Of a DNA stretch of 64,000 nt, positions 36,191-43,992 are shown piece after piece. A program made the translations under genes and the position numbers. How positions within the stretch are numbered: the stretch's first letter is position 1; every line of letters starts with the position of its first letter. The notes beneath the pieces are model-generated. The model was not told the origin of the DNA and made no database searches. It saw only the letters and a program-made list of their open reading frames with translations. This DNA comes from Acetobacteraceae bacterium H6797 (GTDB taxonomy: Bacteria > Pseudomonadota > Alphaproteobacteria > Acetobacterales > Acetobacteraceae): positions 1,203,639 to 1,267,638 of the forward strand of contig JADFCQ010000001.1 in assembly GCA_015223225.1 (NCBI GenBank), given 5' to 3'.

Positions 36191-36871
36191 ATGCATATCG
36201 TGGTCGCTGGTAAGCAGGTCGAGACCGGGGACGCTCTCAAGGTTCATGTGAGCGACGGTCTCAAGGGCATTACCCGCAAGTATTTCGACCACGCGCTTGA
36301 AGCCCAGGTGACGTTCCGCAAGGACGCCAAGGGCAAGCAGGGTGCGTTTTTCGCCTGTGACATCAATCTCCATGCCGGACGCGGCCTATCCGTCCGTGGC
36401 GAGGGCCACGGGACCGACGCGCATCGCGCCTTCGACGAGGCGGCCGAGCATGTGGCCAAGCGTCTGCGCCGCTATCGCCGGCGGGTGAATGAGCATGCCC
36501 GTTCCTTCGCCGAGGAGCGGATGCCGGCCGAACAGGCCCGCCAGTTCATCCTCCGCGACGAGCCGGACGATCTGGACGAGGGCGAGACCCCCGCGAGCGA
36601 GCAGTTGAACGGCGTGAGCCATACAGACGGGCTGGGTGACGGGGCGGCCGATGGCGCCGCCCATGCGGATGGCGCCGATGGCCATGCGCCCAGCACCGTC
36701 GTCGCCGAGACCCATACCGAGATCGCGCGCCTGACGGTGCGCGAGGCCGTCATGCGGATGGACCTGGCGCATACGCCGGTCCTGATGTTCCGCAACCGGG
36801 CCCATGGCCAGCTCAACGTCGTCTATCGGCGTCCGGACGGTCATGTGGGCTGGATCGACCCGGGTGACTGA
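36191..36871 (+). CDS. hpf: Ribosome hibernation promoting factor, long form
   Basis: Long HPF binds the 30S decoding region and dimerises ribosomes into 100S particles in stationary phase. The ATG at 36191 with AAAGGGG upstream gives 226 residues. The N-terminal S30AE domain (about 1-105) is MHIVVAGKQVETGDALKVHV onward. A flexible Asp/Gly/Ala/His-rich linker follows. The C-terminal dimerisation domain (about 170-226) has LTVREAVMRMDLAHTPVLMF and LNVVYRRPDGHVGWIDPG. In many relatives ptsN comes next; here it does not. Confidence 0.95.
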   Translation: MHIVVAGKQVETGDALKVHVSDGLKGITRKYFDHALEAQVTFRKDAKGKQGAFFACDINLHAGRGLSVRGEGHGTDAHRAFDEAAEHVAKRLRRYRRRVNEHARSFAEERMPAEQARQFILRDEPDDLDEGETPASEQLNGVSHTDGLGDGAADGAAHADGADGHAPSTVVAETHTEIARLTVREAVMRMDLAHTPVLMFRNRAHGQLNVVYRRPDGHVGWIDPGD

Positions 36872-36908
36872 CCGGCGCAGCGATCCGGCTATCTGAGCAC
36901 TGCGTCTG

Positions 36909-36934
36909 GGGGAGGAGAAATCCTCCCCTTTTTT
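36909..36934 (+). terminator. Intrinsic terminator after hpf
   Basis: GGGGAGGA (36909-36916) pairs with TCCTCCCC (36921-36928) around a GAAA loop, followed by six T. It ends the lptC-hpf transcript 38 bp after the hpf stop. Confidence 0.92.
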
Positions 36935-37010
36935 CATCTGCACGCAATTTCGCGGCAGAATCACGCACGGCAATATGGGAATGCGGCATCACGCCACGAG
37001 GAAACGTCAT

Positions 37011-37643
37011 ATGTGGCGCATCGCTTCCCGCTTCGCCGGCCCCGGCCGGCGGGCCTTCCTGCCGGCCCTGCTGTTGGCCGGCTTTCTCGCCTTCATGCCC
37101 GGCACAAGCCGCGCCGGTTCCCTCTACGATCTCGACCAGCGCTACGGCACCATCGACTTCTCCGTCGGCCTGCTCGGCATGATGGATACGGGCGGCAGTT
37201 TCGCCACCTTCCACGGTCGGCTGGATATCGACCCGGCCCAGCCCGAGCGCACGCAGATCGACGTCACCATCGACTGCACCTCCGTCACCATGAAATGGGA
37301 GAAGGGCGTGGCGATGCTGCGCTCGGCGGATTACTTCGACGTCGACCACTATCATGAGGCGCGGTTCCGCAGCCTCTCCATCCGCTCCATCGCCGCCGAC
37401 CGTTTCGAGATCCGGGGCGAGCTTTCCCTGCGCGGAGTGACGCATCCGCTGACCTTGGTGGCGGTGATGACCGACCGGAAGGTCGAGGCGGGGCAGCAGG
37501 TCTACGGGCTCAGCGTCTCGGGCAATCTGCGGCGCGGCGATTTCGGGATGGTGGCCGACCGCCCGCTGGTGGGTGACACGGTGAAGCTCGCCATTCGCGT
37601 CCGCCTGACACTGCCCGCTACCGGGACCGCCAATGCCGGATGA
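37011..37643 (+). CDS. YceI family periplasmic protein
   Basis: YceI proteins are periplasmic lipocalin-like carriers that bind polyprenoids such as ubiquinone side chains. The ATG at 37011 with AGGAAA upstream gives 210 residues. The signal peptide (ALLLAGFLAFMPGTSRA) is followed by the YceI beta-barrel: YGTIDFSVGLLGMM, FHGRLDIDPAQPERTQIDVT, LRSADYFDVDHYHEARF and GELSLRGVTHPLTLV. It overlaps the cytochrome b561 gene by 11 bp, the usual partner of YceI. Confidence 0.93.
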   Translation: MWRIASRFAGPGRRAFLPALLLAGFLAFMPGTSRAGSLYDLDQRYGTIDFSVGLLGMMDTGGSFATFHGRLDIDPAQPERTQIDVTIDCTSVTMKWEKGVAMLRSADYFDVDHYHEARFRSLSIRSIAADRFEIRGELSLRGVTHPLTLVAVMTDRKVEAGQQVYGLSVSGNLRRGDFGMVADRPLVGDTVKLAIRVRLTLPATGTANAG

Positions 37644-38160
37644 AACGCCCGGCTGGCGCCCCGCTCAGCGCCGGCTGCACTGGTGGGTGGCGGCGCTGGT
37701 CGCGCTGGGCTTCGCCATCGGCCTGACGATGATGCGTGCCGATAGCCTCGGCGTGCTGGTGACCTTCCTGCTCTACCAGATCCACAAGAGCATCGGGCTC
37801 GTGGTGTTGCTGCTCGTGCTCTGGAGGCTCTGGCTGCGGCATCGCCATGGGCGGCCACCGGAGGTGGAACTGCCGCACTGGGAGCGCCGGGCGGCGGCCA
37901 TCGGCCAGGGGCTGCTCTATGCGCTGCTGCTGGTGGTGCCCGTGCTGGGCTATCTGACGGCCAGCGCCGCCCCGATCGGGATCGAGACGCTCTTCCTCTT
38001 CGTCATCCCCCTGCCCCCGCTCGTCGCCCCCGACCAGGCGCTCTACGAACAGTTGGAGCCCATCCATCGCGCGGCCGCCTGGGCGCTGGTGCTGCTGGCG
38101 CTCGGCCATGCGGGCATGGCCGTGGCGCGCGGGCGGGTCGGGCGTATGCGGGGGCGGTAG
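37633..38160 (+). CDS. Cytochrome b561 family protein
   Basis: A four-helix inner-membrane di-haem b cytochrome thought to move electrons between quinone and periplasmic or superoxide acceptors. The 175-residue product has helices near residues 15-32, 45-62, 85-110 and 140-160. Haem-ligand histidines are visible in QRRLHWWVAAL, YQIHKSIGLVVL, EPIHRAAAWALV and LGHAGMAV. The overlap with yceI implies coupled translation and a joint role. Confidence 0.93.
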   Translation: MPDETPGWRPAQRRLHWWVAALVALGFAIGLTMMRADSLGVLVTFLLYQIHKSIGLVVLLLVLWRLWLRHRHGRPPEVELPHWERRAAAIGQGLLYALLLVVPVLGYLTASAAPIGIETLFLFVIPLPPLVAPDQALYEQLEPIHRAAAWALVLLALGHAGMAVARGRVGRMRGR

Positions 38161-38217
38161 AGCAGATCCCGATCAGACGGAATCATCCGATCGGGTGAAG
38201 AGGTTCGCGAAAACAAA
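38161..38217. repeat. Intergenic inverted repeat resembling an alphaproteobacterial dispersed repeat
   Basis: CCCGATC (38168-38174) and GATCGGG (38189-38195) flank AGACGGAATCATCC, followed by GAAGAGGTTCGCGAAAACA. From memory the pattern recalls short repeats common in Methylobacterium and relatives. It fills the gap between the b561 and dapB genes, which converge, and could terminate both. I see no second copy in the window. Confidence 0.55.
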
Positions 38218-38232
38218 CGGCTCTTGGGGCCC

Positions 38233-39003
38233 CTACTTCATCCCCAGCACATGCGGCATGCCGTAAAGGCCCGGCGCCTTGCCCGCGACCCATTGCGCCG
38301 CGCGCACGGCGCCCGTCGCATAAACGCGACGGTCGAAGGAGCGGTGGGTGAGGATGATCTGCTCCGAGGCGGCGGCGAAGATCATGGAATGCTCGCCCAC
38401 CAGTTGCCCGCCGCGCAGCGAGGCGAAGCCGATCGGGCCGGTCTTGCGCGCGCCGGTATGGCCGTCGCGGCCGGCTTCCACGCCCACTTCCTCCAGCGTC
38501 GAGCCCCGGCCCTCGGCGACGGCCCGGCCCATGGCGACGGCGGTGCCCGAGGGCGCATCGACCTTCTGGCGGTGATGCATTTCGACGATCTCGACATCGT
38601 ATTGCTCGGGCGGCAGGGCCGCGCCCATCAGCCGGGCCAGTTCGAAGACCAGATTGGCGCCGGGGGCGAAATTGGCGGCATAGACGATGGGGATGGTCTT
38701 CGCCGCCTCGGCCAGGGCCTCCTCATCGGCGGGGGAAAGGCCCGTGGTGCCGAGGATCAGCGGCTTGCCCGCCCGGCAGGCGGCGGCGGCATGGCCCGCG
38801 GCGGTATGGGCATGGGTGAAGTCGATCACCACATCCGAGGCGGCCAGCAGCTCGACCATGCCGGGGAAGATGCTCTCGCCCTGCTTGCCCGCGCCGGAAC
38901 GGCTGGTGCCGCCCGCGAGCACCGCCCCCGCCGCGGCCACTTCCTCGGCCAGGAGCTGGCCCATGCGGCCGGTGATGCCGGCGATACCGATGCGAAGCGA
39001 CAT
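38233..39003 (-). CDS. dapB: 4-hydroxy-tetrahydrodipicolinate reductase
   Basis: DapB reduces 4-hydroxy-tetrahydrodipicolinate in lysine and diaminopimelate synthesis, using NAD(P)H. The ATG at 39003 (MSLRIGIAGITGRMGQLL) gives 256 residues; frame upstream to 39069 is not needed. The Rossmann motif GIAGITGRMG, DFTHAHTAAGH, GTTGLSPAD, the active-site stretch EIVEMHHRQKVDAPSGTA and GEHSMIFAAASEQI are all present. It supplies peptidoglycan precursors. Confidence 0.97.
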   Translation of the reverse strand: MSLRIGIAGITGRMGQLLAEEVAAAGAVLAGGTSRSGAGKQGESIFPGMVELLAASDVVIDFTHAHTAAGHAAAACRAGKPLILGTTGLSPADEEALAEAAKTIPIVYAANFAPGANLVFELARLMGAALPPEQYDVEIVEMHHRQKVDAPSGTAVAMGRAVAEGRGSTLEEVGVEAGRDGHTGARKTGPIGFASLRGGQLVGEHSMIFAAASEQIILTHRSFDRRVYATGAVRAAQWVAGKAPGLYGMPHVLGMK

Positions 39004-39065
39004 TGGGGCTTGTCCTGTGGCCGTGAGATCGAGGCCGCAAGGCTTGGCGCCCCGATGTCTCGCGG

Positions 39066-39470
39066 TCAAGCCGCCTGGAGTTCCTTCACCAGGGCGCGGA
39101 GGCGGCCATAGGGCCCCGCGACGTCCGGCCGCAGCAGATGCAGGCGCAGCGCGGGGAAGAAACCCTCCGGCGCGCTGTCGTGGCCCTCGACCATGGCGGC
39201 GGCCTCGGCGACGAAGCCCTTCATGGCCTCCGGCGAGGGGGTGGCGCCCTTGGCCCCCGCCTCGTCGATGCGCAGGATGAGGTCGGTCAGCGCCTTGAGC
39301 CAGGCGAAGGCCGGGTCATGCATCACGGCCTGGAGCAGGGCATAGGGGTTGCTTTGCGCCGGATGCCCGCTGGACTGCACCGTCAGCAGGGCGCGATGCA
39401 GCTCGGCGATGGCATTCGACAGGCGCTTATGCGGGGCATTGGCGGGCGCACGCTTGGGGGCTTGGGACAT
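39066..39470 (-). CDS. Hypothetical helical protein upstream of dapB
   Basis: The ATG at 39470 (MSQAPKRAPANAPHKRLSNA) gives 134 residues. The protein is alpha-helical, without signal peptide or cysteine cluster; SNAIAELHRALLTVQSS and DPAFAWLKALTDLILRIDEA look like a helical bundle. Similar small proteins with an internal LxxLxxAVMHDPxFAWL pattern occur in other alphaproteobacteria, but I cannot name the family. It is followed by dapB after 62 bp. Confidence 0.75.
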   Translation of the reverse strand: MSQAPKRAPANAPHKRLSNAIAELHRALLTVQSSGHPAQSNPYALLQAVMHDPAFAWLKALTDLILRIDEAGAKGATPSPEAMKGFVAEAAAMVEGHDSAPEGFFPALRLHLLRPDVAGPYGRLRALVKELQAA

Positions 39471-39656
39471 GCCCTGGTCCTGGATCAACGAGCCACCCTT
39501 CGTCAAGCGGGGGTGGTGCCGGGGACTGCGGCGGGGGGCGCTGTGACGCGGCCATGTGAAGGCCCTGCGGAACACAGCCAGGAGCGACGAGCCCTTCGAA
39601 GCGCCGCGAGTGAGCGCGCCCCGCAAAGGAAGTCCTGAAGCGCCCGCCCACCCTTC

Positions 39657-40910
39657 TCAGGCAGGCTTGGTCCGCAGCCCCAGCGCGGCCATCGCCTGCC
39701 AATATTCCGGGAAGGTCTTGGCGACGCAGCCCGGGTCCTCGATGGTCACGCCCGCGAGGCGCAGGCCGAGCAGGGCCAAGCTCATGGCCATGCGATGGTC
39801 GGCATAGGTATGCAGCCGCACCGGCTGGCCCGCGAAGCCGGGGCGCGGCGTGACGATCAGCTCGTCGCCCTCCTCATGGGCGAGGCCGAGCTTGCCCATC
39901 TCCGTCGCCAGGGCCGAAAGCCGGTCGCATTCCTTCACGCGCAGATTGGCGATGCCGGTGAAGCGCACCGGCGCCTCGTTGAAGGCGGCGAGCACGGCCA
40001 GCGTCGGCACCGCATCCTGCATCTGCGAGCCGTCGATCACGGCCGGCATCCGCGGGAATTGCGCCATGAAGGCATGGGACTTGGCATCGGGCTGGGTGAA
40101 GGCTTCCGCCTCCACGCCGAGGTCGATCTTCCCGCCAGACAGCGCCTCGGCGGCCCAGAAATAGGTCGCGGCCGAGGCATCGGGCTCGATATGCCACTCC
40201 GCCGCGTGGTAGCCGCCCGGCTGCACCAGCCAGGTGCCCGGCCCCGTCACCTCGGCTTTGGCACCGAACACGCGCATGGCGGCCAGCGTCAGGTCGATAT
40301 AGCCCTTCGCGCCGATCTCCTGCCCCGTCAGCGCCACCTCGACCGGGGCATGGCCCTGGGCGGCCAGCATCAGCAGGGCCGAGACATATTGGCTGGAGAG
40401 CCCGCCATCGATCTCCATCCGCTGGCCCGAGAAGCCGCCCTTGCCGCGCAGCGTCACGGGCGGGCAGCCGGTCGGCGCCTCGATCTCCACGCCGAGCGCC
40501 TTGAGGGCGGCGATGAGCGGGGCGATGGGGCGCTTCTGCATATGCTCGTCGCCGGTGACCACCACCTCGCCCTCGACCATGGCGACGGCGGCCGTCAGGA
40601 AGCGCGTGGCCGTGCCCGCATTGCCCAGGAAGAGCGGGGCTTTCGGCGCCAGCAGCCGCCCCGTGCCCGTCACGGTGAAGCTCGTTGCATCCGGCTCGGT
40701 GATCTCGATGCCCATCTGCCGCAGGGCCTCGGCCATGTAGCGCGTGTCGTCGCTTTTCAACGCGCCGGTCAGGCGGCTGGTACCGCGCGCCAGGGCCGCG
40801 AGCAGCAGCGCCCGGTTGGTGATGGATTTCGAGCCCGGGGGCGCCGCGCGGCCGATGAGCGGCACGCGAGGGGGGATGATGGTGATCGCGTCCTGGCCCT
40901 GGCTGGTCAT
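39657..40910 (-). CDS. aroA: 3-phosphoshikimate 1-carboxyvinyltransferase (EPSP synthase)
   Basis: AroA joins PEP to shikimate 3-phosphate in aromatic amino-acid synthesis and is the glyphosate target. The 417-residue product has APPGSKSITNRALLLAALA (catalytic Lys28), LFLGNAGTATRFLTAAVA, LSSQYVSALLM, the Asp of QMQDAVPTLAV, and RVKECDRLSAL. At the site of E. coli P101 this enzyme has Phe104 (GTATRF), a position linked to inhibitor sensitivity. It is divergent from the hydroxyacid dehydrogenase gene, separated by 158 bp. Confidence 0.97.
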   Translation of the reverse strand: MTSQGQDAITIIPPRVPLIGRAAPPGSKSITNRALLLAALARGTSRLTGALKSDDTRYMAEALRQMGIEITEPDATSFTVTGTGRLLAPKAPLFLGNAGTATRFLTAAVAMVEGEVVVTGDEHMQKRPIAPLIAALKALGVEIEAPTGCPPVTLRGKGGFSGQRMEIDGGLSSQYVSALLMLAAQGHAPVEVALTGQEIGAKGYIDLTLAAMRVFGAKAEVTGPGTWLVQPGGYHAAEWHIEPDASAATYFWAAEALSGGKIDLGVEAEAFTQPDAKSHAFMAQFPRMPAVIDGSQMQDAVPTLAVLAAFNEAPVRFTGIANLRVKECDRLSALATEMGKLGLAHEEGDELIVTPRPGFAGQPVRLHTYADHRMAMSLALLGLRLAGVTIEDPGCVAKTFPEYWQAMAALGLRTKPA

Positions 40911-41068
40911 CGTGAAATCCGTCTGGCGTCTGTCAGCTCCGGTTTGGCCCGCGCTCGCCCCGCCCGCAAGCGCATACCCGGCATGACTCCTGCTAGCCGT
41001 GGCGGGGCTGGCCGCCGCGGGGGCTTCCCGATAGGCAGCCAGGATCGTCCAGGCGCAAGGTCATCCGC

Positions 41069-42049
41069 ATGTCACGCTGCTTCATCGTCCAGCCCATCCA
41101 TGAGATCGGCCTCGCCCGCCTGCGCGAGGCGGGGCTGGAGCCGGTGCTGGCGAGCAGCGCGGATCAGGCCGTGGTGGCCCGCGAGGTGGGCGATGCGGTG
41201 GCCGTGATCACCCGCGATGCCGGCTTCTCCGCCGCCGCCATGGACGCCGCGCCGAAGCTGCGCATCATCGCCAATCATGGCATCGGGACCAACAAGGTCG
41301 CGGTGGATCATGCCGAATCCCTGGGCATTCCCGTCTGCAACACGCCCTATGCCAATGCCCGCAGCGTGGCCGAGCATACGATCGGCCTGATCCTCGCCGT
41401 GGCCCGCCGGTTGCTCGAAGGCGACGAGGCGGTGCGCGGGGCGAATTGGGGCTTCCGCTATGCGGGCGGCATGTCGGAGCTTTATGGCAAGACGCTGGGC
41501 CTCGTGGGCTATGGCAAGATCGCCCAGATGACGGCCGCCATCGCCCGCAACGGCTTCGGCATGCGCCCCATCGTCTTCTCGCCGCTCGCACCGGATTCGG
41601 CCCTGGCCGAGATCGGCGCCGAGCGCGTCGGCAGCCTGCATGAGTTGCTCGCGCGGGCCGATGTGGTCTCGCTCCATCGCCCGCTCCGGCCCGATACCGC
41701 GAACTGCATCGACGCCGCCGCCTTCGCCGCGATGAAGCCCTCGGCCATCCTGGTGAACACGGCGCGCGGCGGGCTGATCGACCATGACGCCCTGCTGGAC
41801 GCCCTGCGCGAGAAGCGCATCGCCGGCGCGGCGCTGGACGTCTTCCCCGTCGAGCCGCCGCCCGCCGAAGATGCGCTCTACGGGCTGAAGAATGTCGTCC
41901 TGGCGCCGCATCTGGGCGGGGCGACGGAGGATGCGCTGCGGATCATGGCGCTGGAATGCGCCGAGATGGTCATCGACGCCCTCGCCGGGCGGAAGCCCGC
42001 CAATCTGCTGCGCGAGAGCATGTGGGCCGGGCGACGCGAGGCGGCCTGA
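41069..42049 (+). CDS. D-2-hydroxyacid dehydrogenase family protein
   Basis: An NAD-dependent 2-hydroxyacid dehydrogenase of the SerA/glyoxylate-reductase superfamily. The 326-residue product has substrate-domain segments (IANHGIGTNKVAVDHAESLG), the nucleotide loop LGLVGYGKIAQM, and catalytic residues: Arg in NTARGGLIDHDAL, Glu in LDVFPVEPPP and His in LAPHLGGATEDA. No ACT domain is present, so SerA proper is unlikely. The exact substrate is unknown. It is followed directly by repeat block E4. Confidence 0.9.
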   Translation: MSRCFIVQPIHEIGLARLREAGLEPVLASSADQAVVAREVGDAVAVITRDAGFSAAAMDAAPKLRIIANHGIGTNKVAVDHAESLGIPVCNTPYANARSVAEHTIGLILAVARRLLEGDEAVRGANWGFRYAGGMSELYGKTLGLVGYGKIAQMTAAIARNGFGMRPIVFSPLAPDSALAEIGAERVGSLHELLARADVVSLHRPLRPDTANCIDAAAFAAMKPSAILVNTARGGLIDHDALLDALREKRIAGAALDVFPVEPPPAEDALYGLKNVVLAPHLGGATEDALRIMALECAEMVIDALAGRKPANLLRESMWAGRREAA

Positions 42050-42180
42050 GGGGGCTTTTCCCCTCAAACTCAGGCTTGTCCTTGAGGGGGCTCCGCCCCC
42101 TCAAACTCAAATCTTTCCTTAAGGGGGCTCCGCCCCCTCAAACTCCCCGGCCAGGGGATGCGATCCCCTGGACCGCGATC
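42047..42180. repeat. Tandem hairpin repeat block, copy E4
   Basis: Three tandem units of about 37 bp begin near 42046, 42082 and 42119. Each has a TGAGGGGGC/GCCCCCTCA-type hairpin and a spacer like AACTCAAATCTTTCC. The last unit runs through ACTCCCCGGCC to hairpin 2, CCAGGGGAT/ATCCCCTGG (42151-42159 with 42162-42170), then ACCGCGATCA. It is the same layout as E2 but with different bases in hairpin 1. It overlaps the end of the dehydrogenase gene by three bases. Confidence 0.9.
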
Positions 42181-42193
42181 AAGTAACGGGTTT

Positions 42194-42242
42194 CCAAAGG
42201 CCTCAGGCCTTTGGTGGGGGTTAAAGGGGGCAAAGCCCCCTT
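42194..42242 (-). terminator. Pair of strong hairpins at the end of the dienelactone hydrolase gene
   Basis: CCAAAGGCC/GGCCTTTGG (42194-42202 with 42206-42214) and AAGGGGGC/GCCCCCTT (42224-42231 with 42235-42242) lie just beyond the stop at 42249 on the minus strand. There is no long T run, so termination is likely but not textbook. They directly follow repeat block E4. Confidence 0.5.
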
Positions 42243-42248
42243 CCTGCC

Positions 42249-43145
42249 TCAGACCCCGTTGGCCTTGAACCAGGCCAGCATCCGCTGCCACCCGGCCTCG
42301 GCCGCTTCCTTGCGGTAGCTCGGCCGGTAATCGGCGTGGAAGCCGTGCGGGGCATCGGGGAAGACGACGATCTCCACCGTCTTGCCTGCCGCCTTGGCCC
42401 TGGCCGCCGCCGCTTCCACCGCCGAGACGGGAATGCCCGTATCCGCCCCGCCATAGAGGCCGAGCAGCGGGGCCTTCAGCTCGCCCGCGACATCGGTGGG
42501 CGTGAGGCCCTGGATGGGGCTGCGCTCGCCGGTCACGGGCCCGTACCAGGCGACGGCGGCCTTCAGGCTGGGGTTATGGGCCGCGTAGAGCCAAGTATTG
42601 CGCCCGCCCCGGCAGAAGCCCGTCACGGCGAGGCGCGACGCATCGCCCTTGCCCTGCCCGGCGGCCCAGGTGGCGGTGGCGTCGAGGTCGCTCAGCATGG
42701 TCGTATCGGGCGCCTTGCTGATCACGTCGCGCACGATCGCGGTCACGTCGGTCATCTTCGAGAGGTCCGCGATGCGGGCATAGAGTTCCGGCGCGACCGC
42801 GAGATAGCCCGCCTTGGCCAGGCGGCGGCAGGTGTCCTTGATGTATTCGTGGACGCCGAAGATCTCCTCGATCACCAGCACGGTCGGGAAGGGCCCCGCC
42901 CCCTCGGGCCGGGCGAAATAGGCCGGGATACCGCCATCGGAGACGGGAATGCGCACCTCGCCCGCCTCGATCCCGGCGGTGTCGGTATGGATCACCTGGG
43001 CCGAGGCGCCATGCGGCACGGCCATGGTCAGGCCGGTCATCAGCGAGGTCATCATGAAGCCGCGCCGCGCGAAGGGGCCGGTCAGGGCCTCGGCGATGGG
43101 ATTACGGGCGGGCATCAGGCCGTCGAGGCCCTGCAGATCGTCCAT
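42249..43145 (-). CDS. Exported dienelactone hydrolase family protein
   Basis: An alpha/beta-hydrolase of the dienelactone hydrolase family, 298 residues. An N-terminal leader carries twin arginines (FARRGFMMTSLMTG) and ends near GASA, suggesting Tat export. The catalytic triad is visible: nucleophile Cys in VTGFCRGGRNTW, Asp in GLYGGADTGIP and His in PDAPHGFHADYRPSY. EEIFGVHEYIKDTC is also typical. The natural substrate is unknown. It is downstream of the acvB/mprF genes on the same strand with a 93 bp gap. Confidence 0.9.
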   Translation of the reverse strand: MDDLQGLDGLMPARNPIAEALTGPFARRGFMMTSLMTGLTMAVPHGASAQVIHTDTAGIEAGEVRIPVSDGGIPAYFARPEGAGPFPTVLVIEEIFGVHEYIKDTCRRLAKAGYLAVAPELYARIADLSKMTDVTAIVRDVISKAPDTTMLSDLDATATWAAGQGKGDASRLAVTGFCRGGRNTWLYAAHNPSLKAAVAWYGPVTGERSPIQGLTPTDVAGELKAPLLGLYGGADTGIPVSAVEAAAARAKAAGKTVEIVVFPDAPHGFHADYRPSYRKEAAEAGWQRMLAWFKANGV

Positions 43146-43238
43146 GGCTTTCTCTCTCCTGCCGGGCGGTGAAGCGCCGCCTTGGGCCGGAGATTGGGGG
43201 GCCGGGCGGCCCCGCGCAAGCCGGGCCGCCGGGCGCCC

Positions 43239-43991
43239 TCAGCTGCGCGGAGGCAGCCTTTTCATGATCTTCTCGGCCAGGGCGTCGTAATTCTCATCGA
43301 AGTGATGGCCGCCGGGCGTGGAGATGATCTCCGCCTGGCCGGCATCGAAGGCGAGGCAGGCCGTCTCGGCCTTTTCCTCCAGCCCATAGAAGCACTGGAT
43401 GAGCTTCGGCGGCATGGCGGGGATATCCGGCAGAGTCGGCACTTCGGTCGGGCGGGACATGCCGATGAAATCGCCGAGCTTGATCTCGAAGGCCGCCGTC
43501 TTGGCGAAGGCGAGGAGGGAGATGAGCGCCGTGCGATCCTTCGTCTCGGGCTTCATGTTCTTCCAGGCCGCGGGCATCACGTCGGCGCCGAAGGAATAGC
43601 CGACGAAGGCGACCTTCGGGCAGTTCCATTCCTCGCAATAGAGCGCGGTGATGCGGTCCAGCTCGGCGCCGACTTCCTCGGGGCTGCGGCGCTTCCAGAA
43701 CCAGTTGAGGCAGTCGAAGCCCACGACCGGTACGCCATGGGAGGAGAGGAAGCGGCCGATGGTGCGGTCTAGGTCGCGCCAGCCGCCATCGCCGGAGAGG
43801 ATCACCACGAAGGCATCCGTCACCGGCTTGTCCACCGGCATTTCGATCAGCCAGCGGGACTTGTTGCGGAGCGAGGTGGTGGGGCTGCCATTACCCATGC
43901 CCATGGTGAGCAGGGCGCTGGCCCCGAGGCCGGCGCCCAGGCCGGCACGGAGCAGGGAACGGCGCCCCGCCGGCTTGTCGAAAAGGCTCAT
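43239..43991 (-). CDS. AcvB/VirJ family periplasmic hydrolase
   Basis: AcvB-type proteins are periplasmic alpha/beta hydrolases. In Agrobacterium and Rhizobium, acvB is paired with the lysyl-phosphatidylglycerol synthase lpiA (mprF) and reverses its product; this is known for those genera and inferred here. The 250-residue product is VirJ-sized, with a twin-arginine leader (AGRRSLLRAGLGAGLGASAL), VVILSGDGGWRDLD, FDCLNWFWKRRSPEEV, the nucleophile elbow VAFVGYSFGADVMP and a catalytic His in STPGGHHFDENY. It follows mprF by 1 bp. Confidence 0.88.
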   Translation of the reverse strand: MSLFDKPAGRRSLLRAGLGAGLGASALLTMGMGNGSPTTSLRNKSRWLIEMPVDKPVTDAFVVILSGDGGWRDLDRTIGRFLSSHGVPVVGFDCLNWFWKRRSPEEVGAELDRITALYCEEWNCPKVAFVGYSFGADVMPAAWKNMKPETKDRTALISLLAFAKTAAFEIKLGDFIGMSRPTEVPTLPDIPAMPPKLIQCFYGLEEKAETACLAFDAGQAEIISTPGGHHFDENYDALAEKIMKRLPPRS

Positions 43992-43992
43992 G

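Noticed and set aside
39657..40910. Calling aroA glyphosate-resistant
   Set aside because: A single residue difference from E. coli does not show resistance; kept only as an observation.
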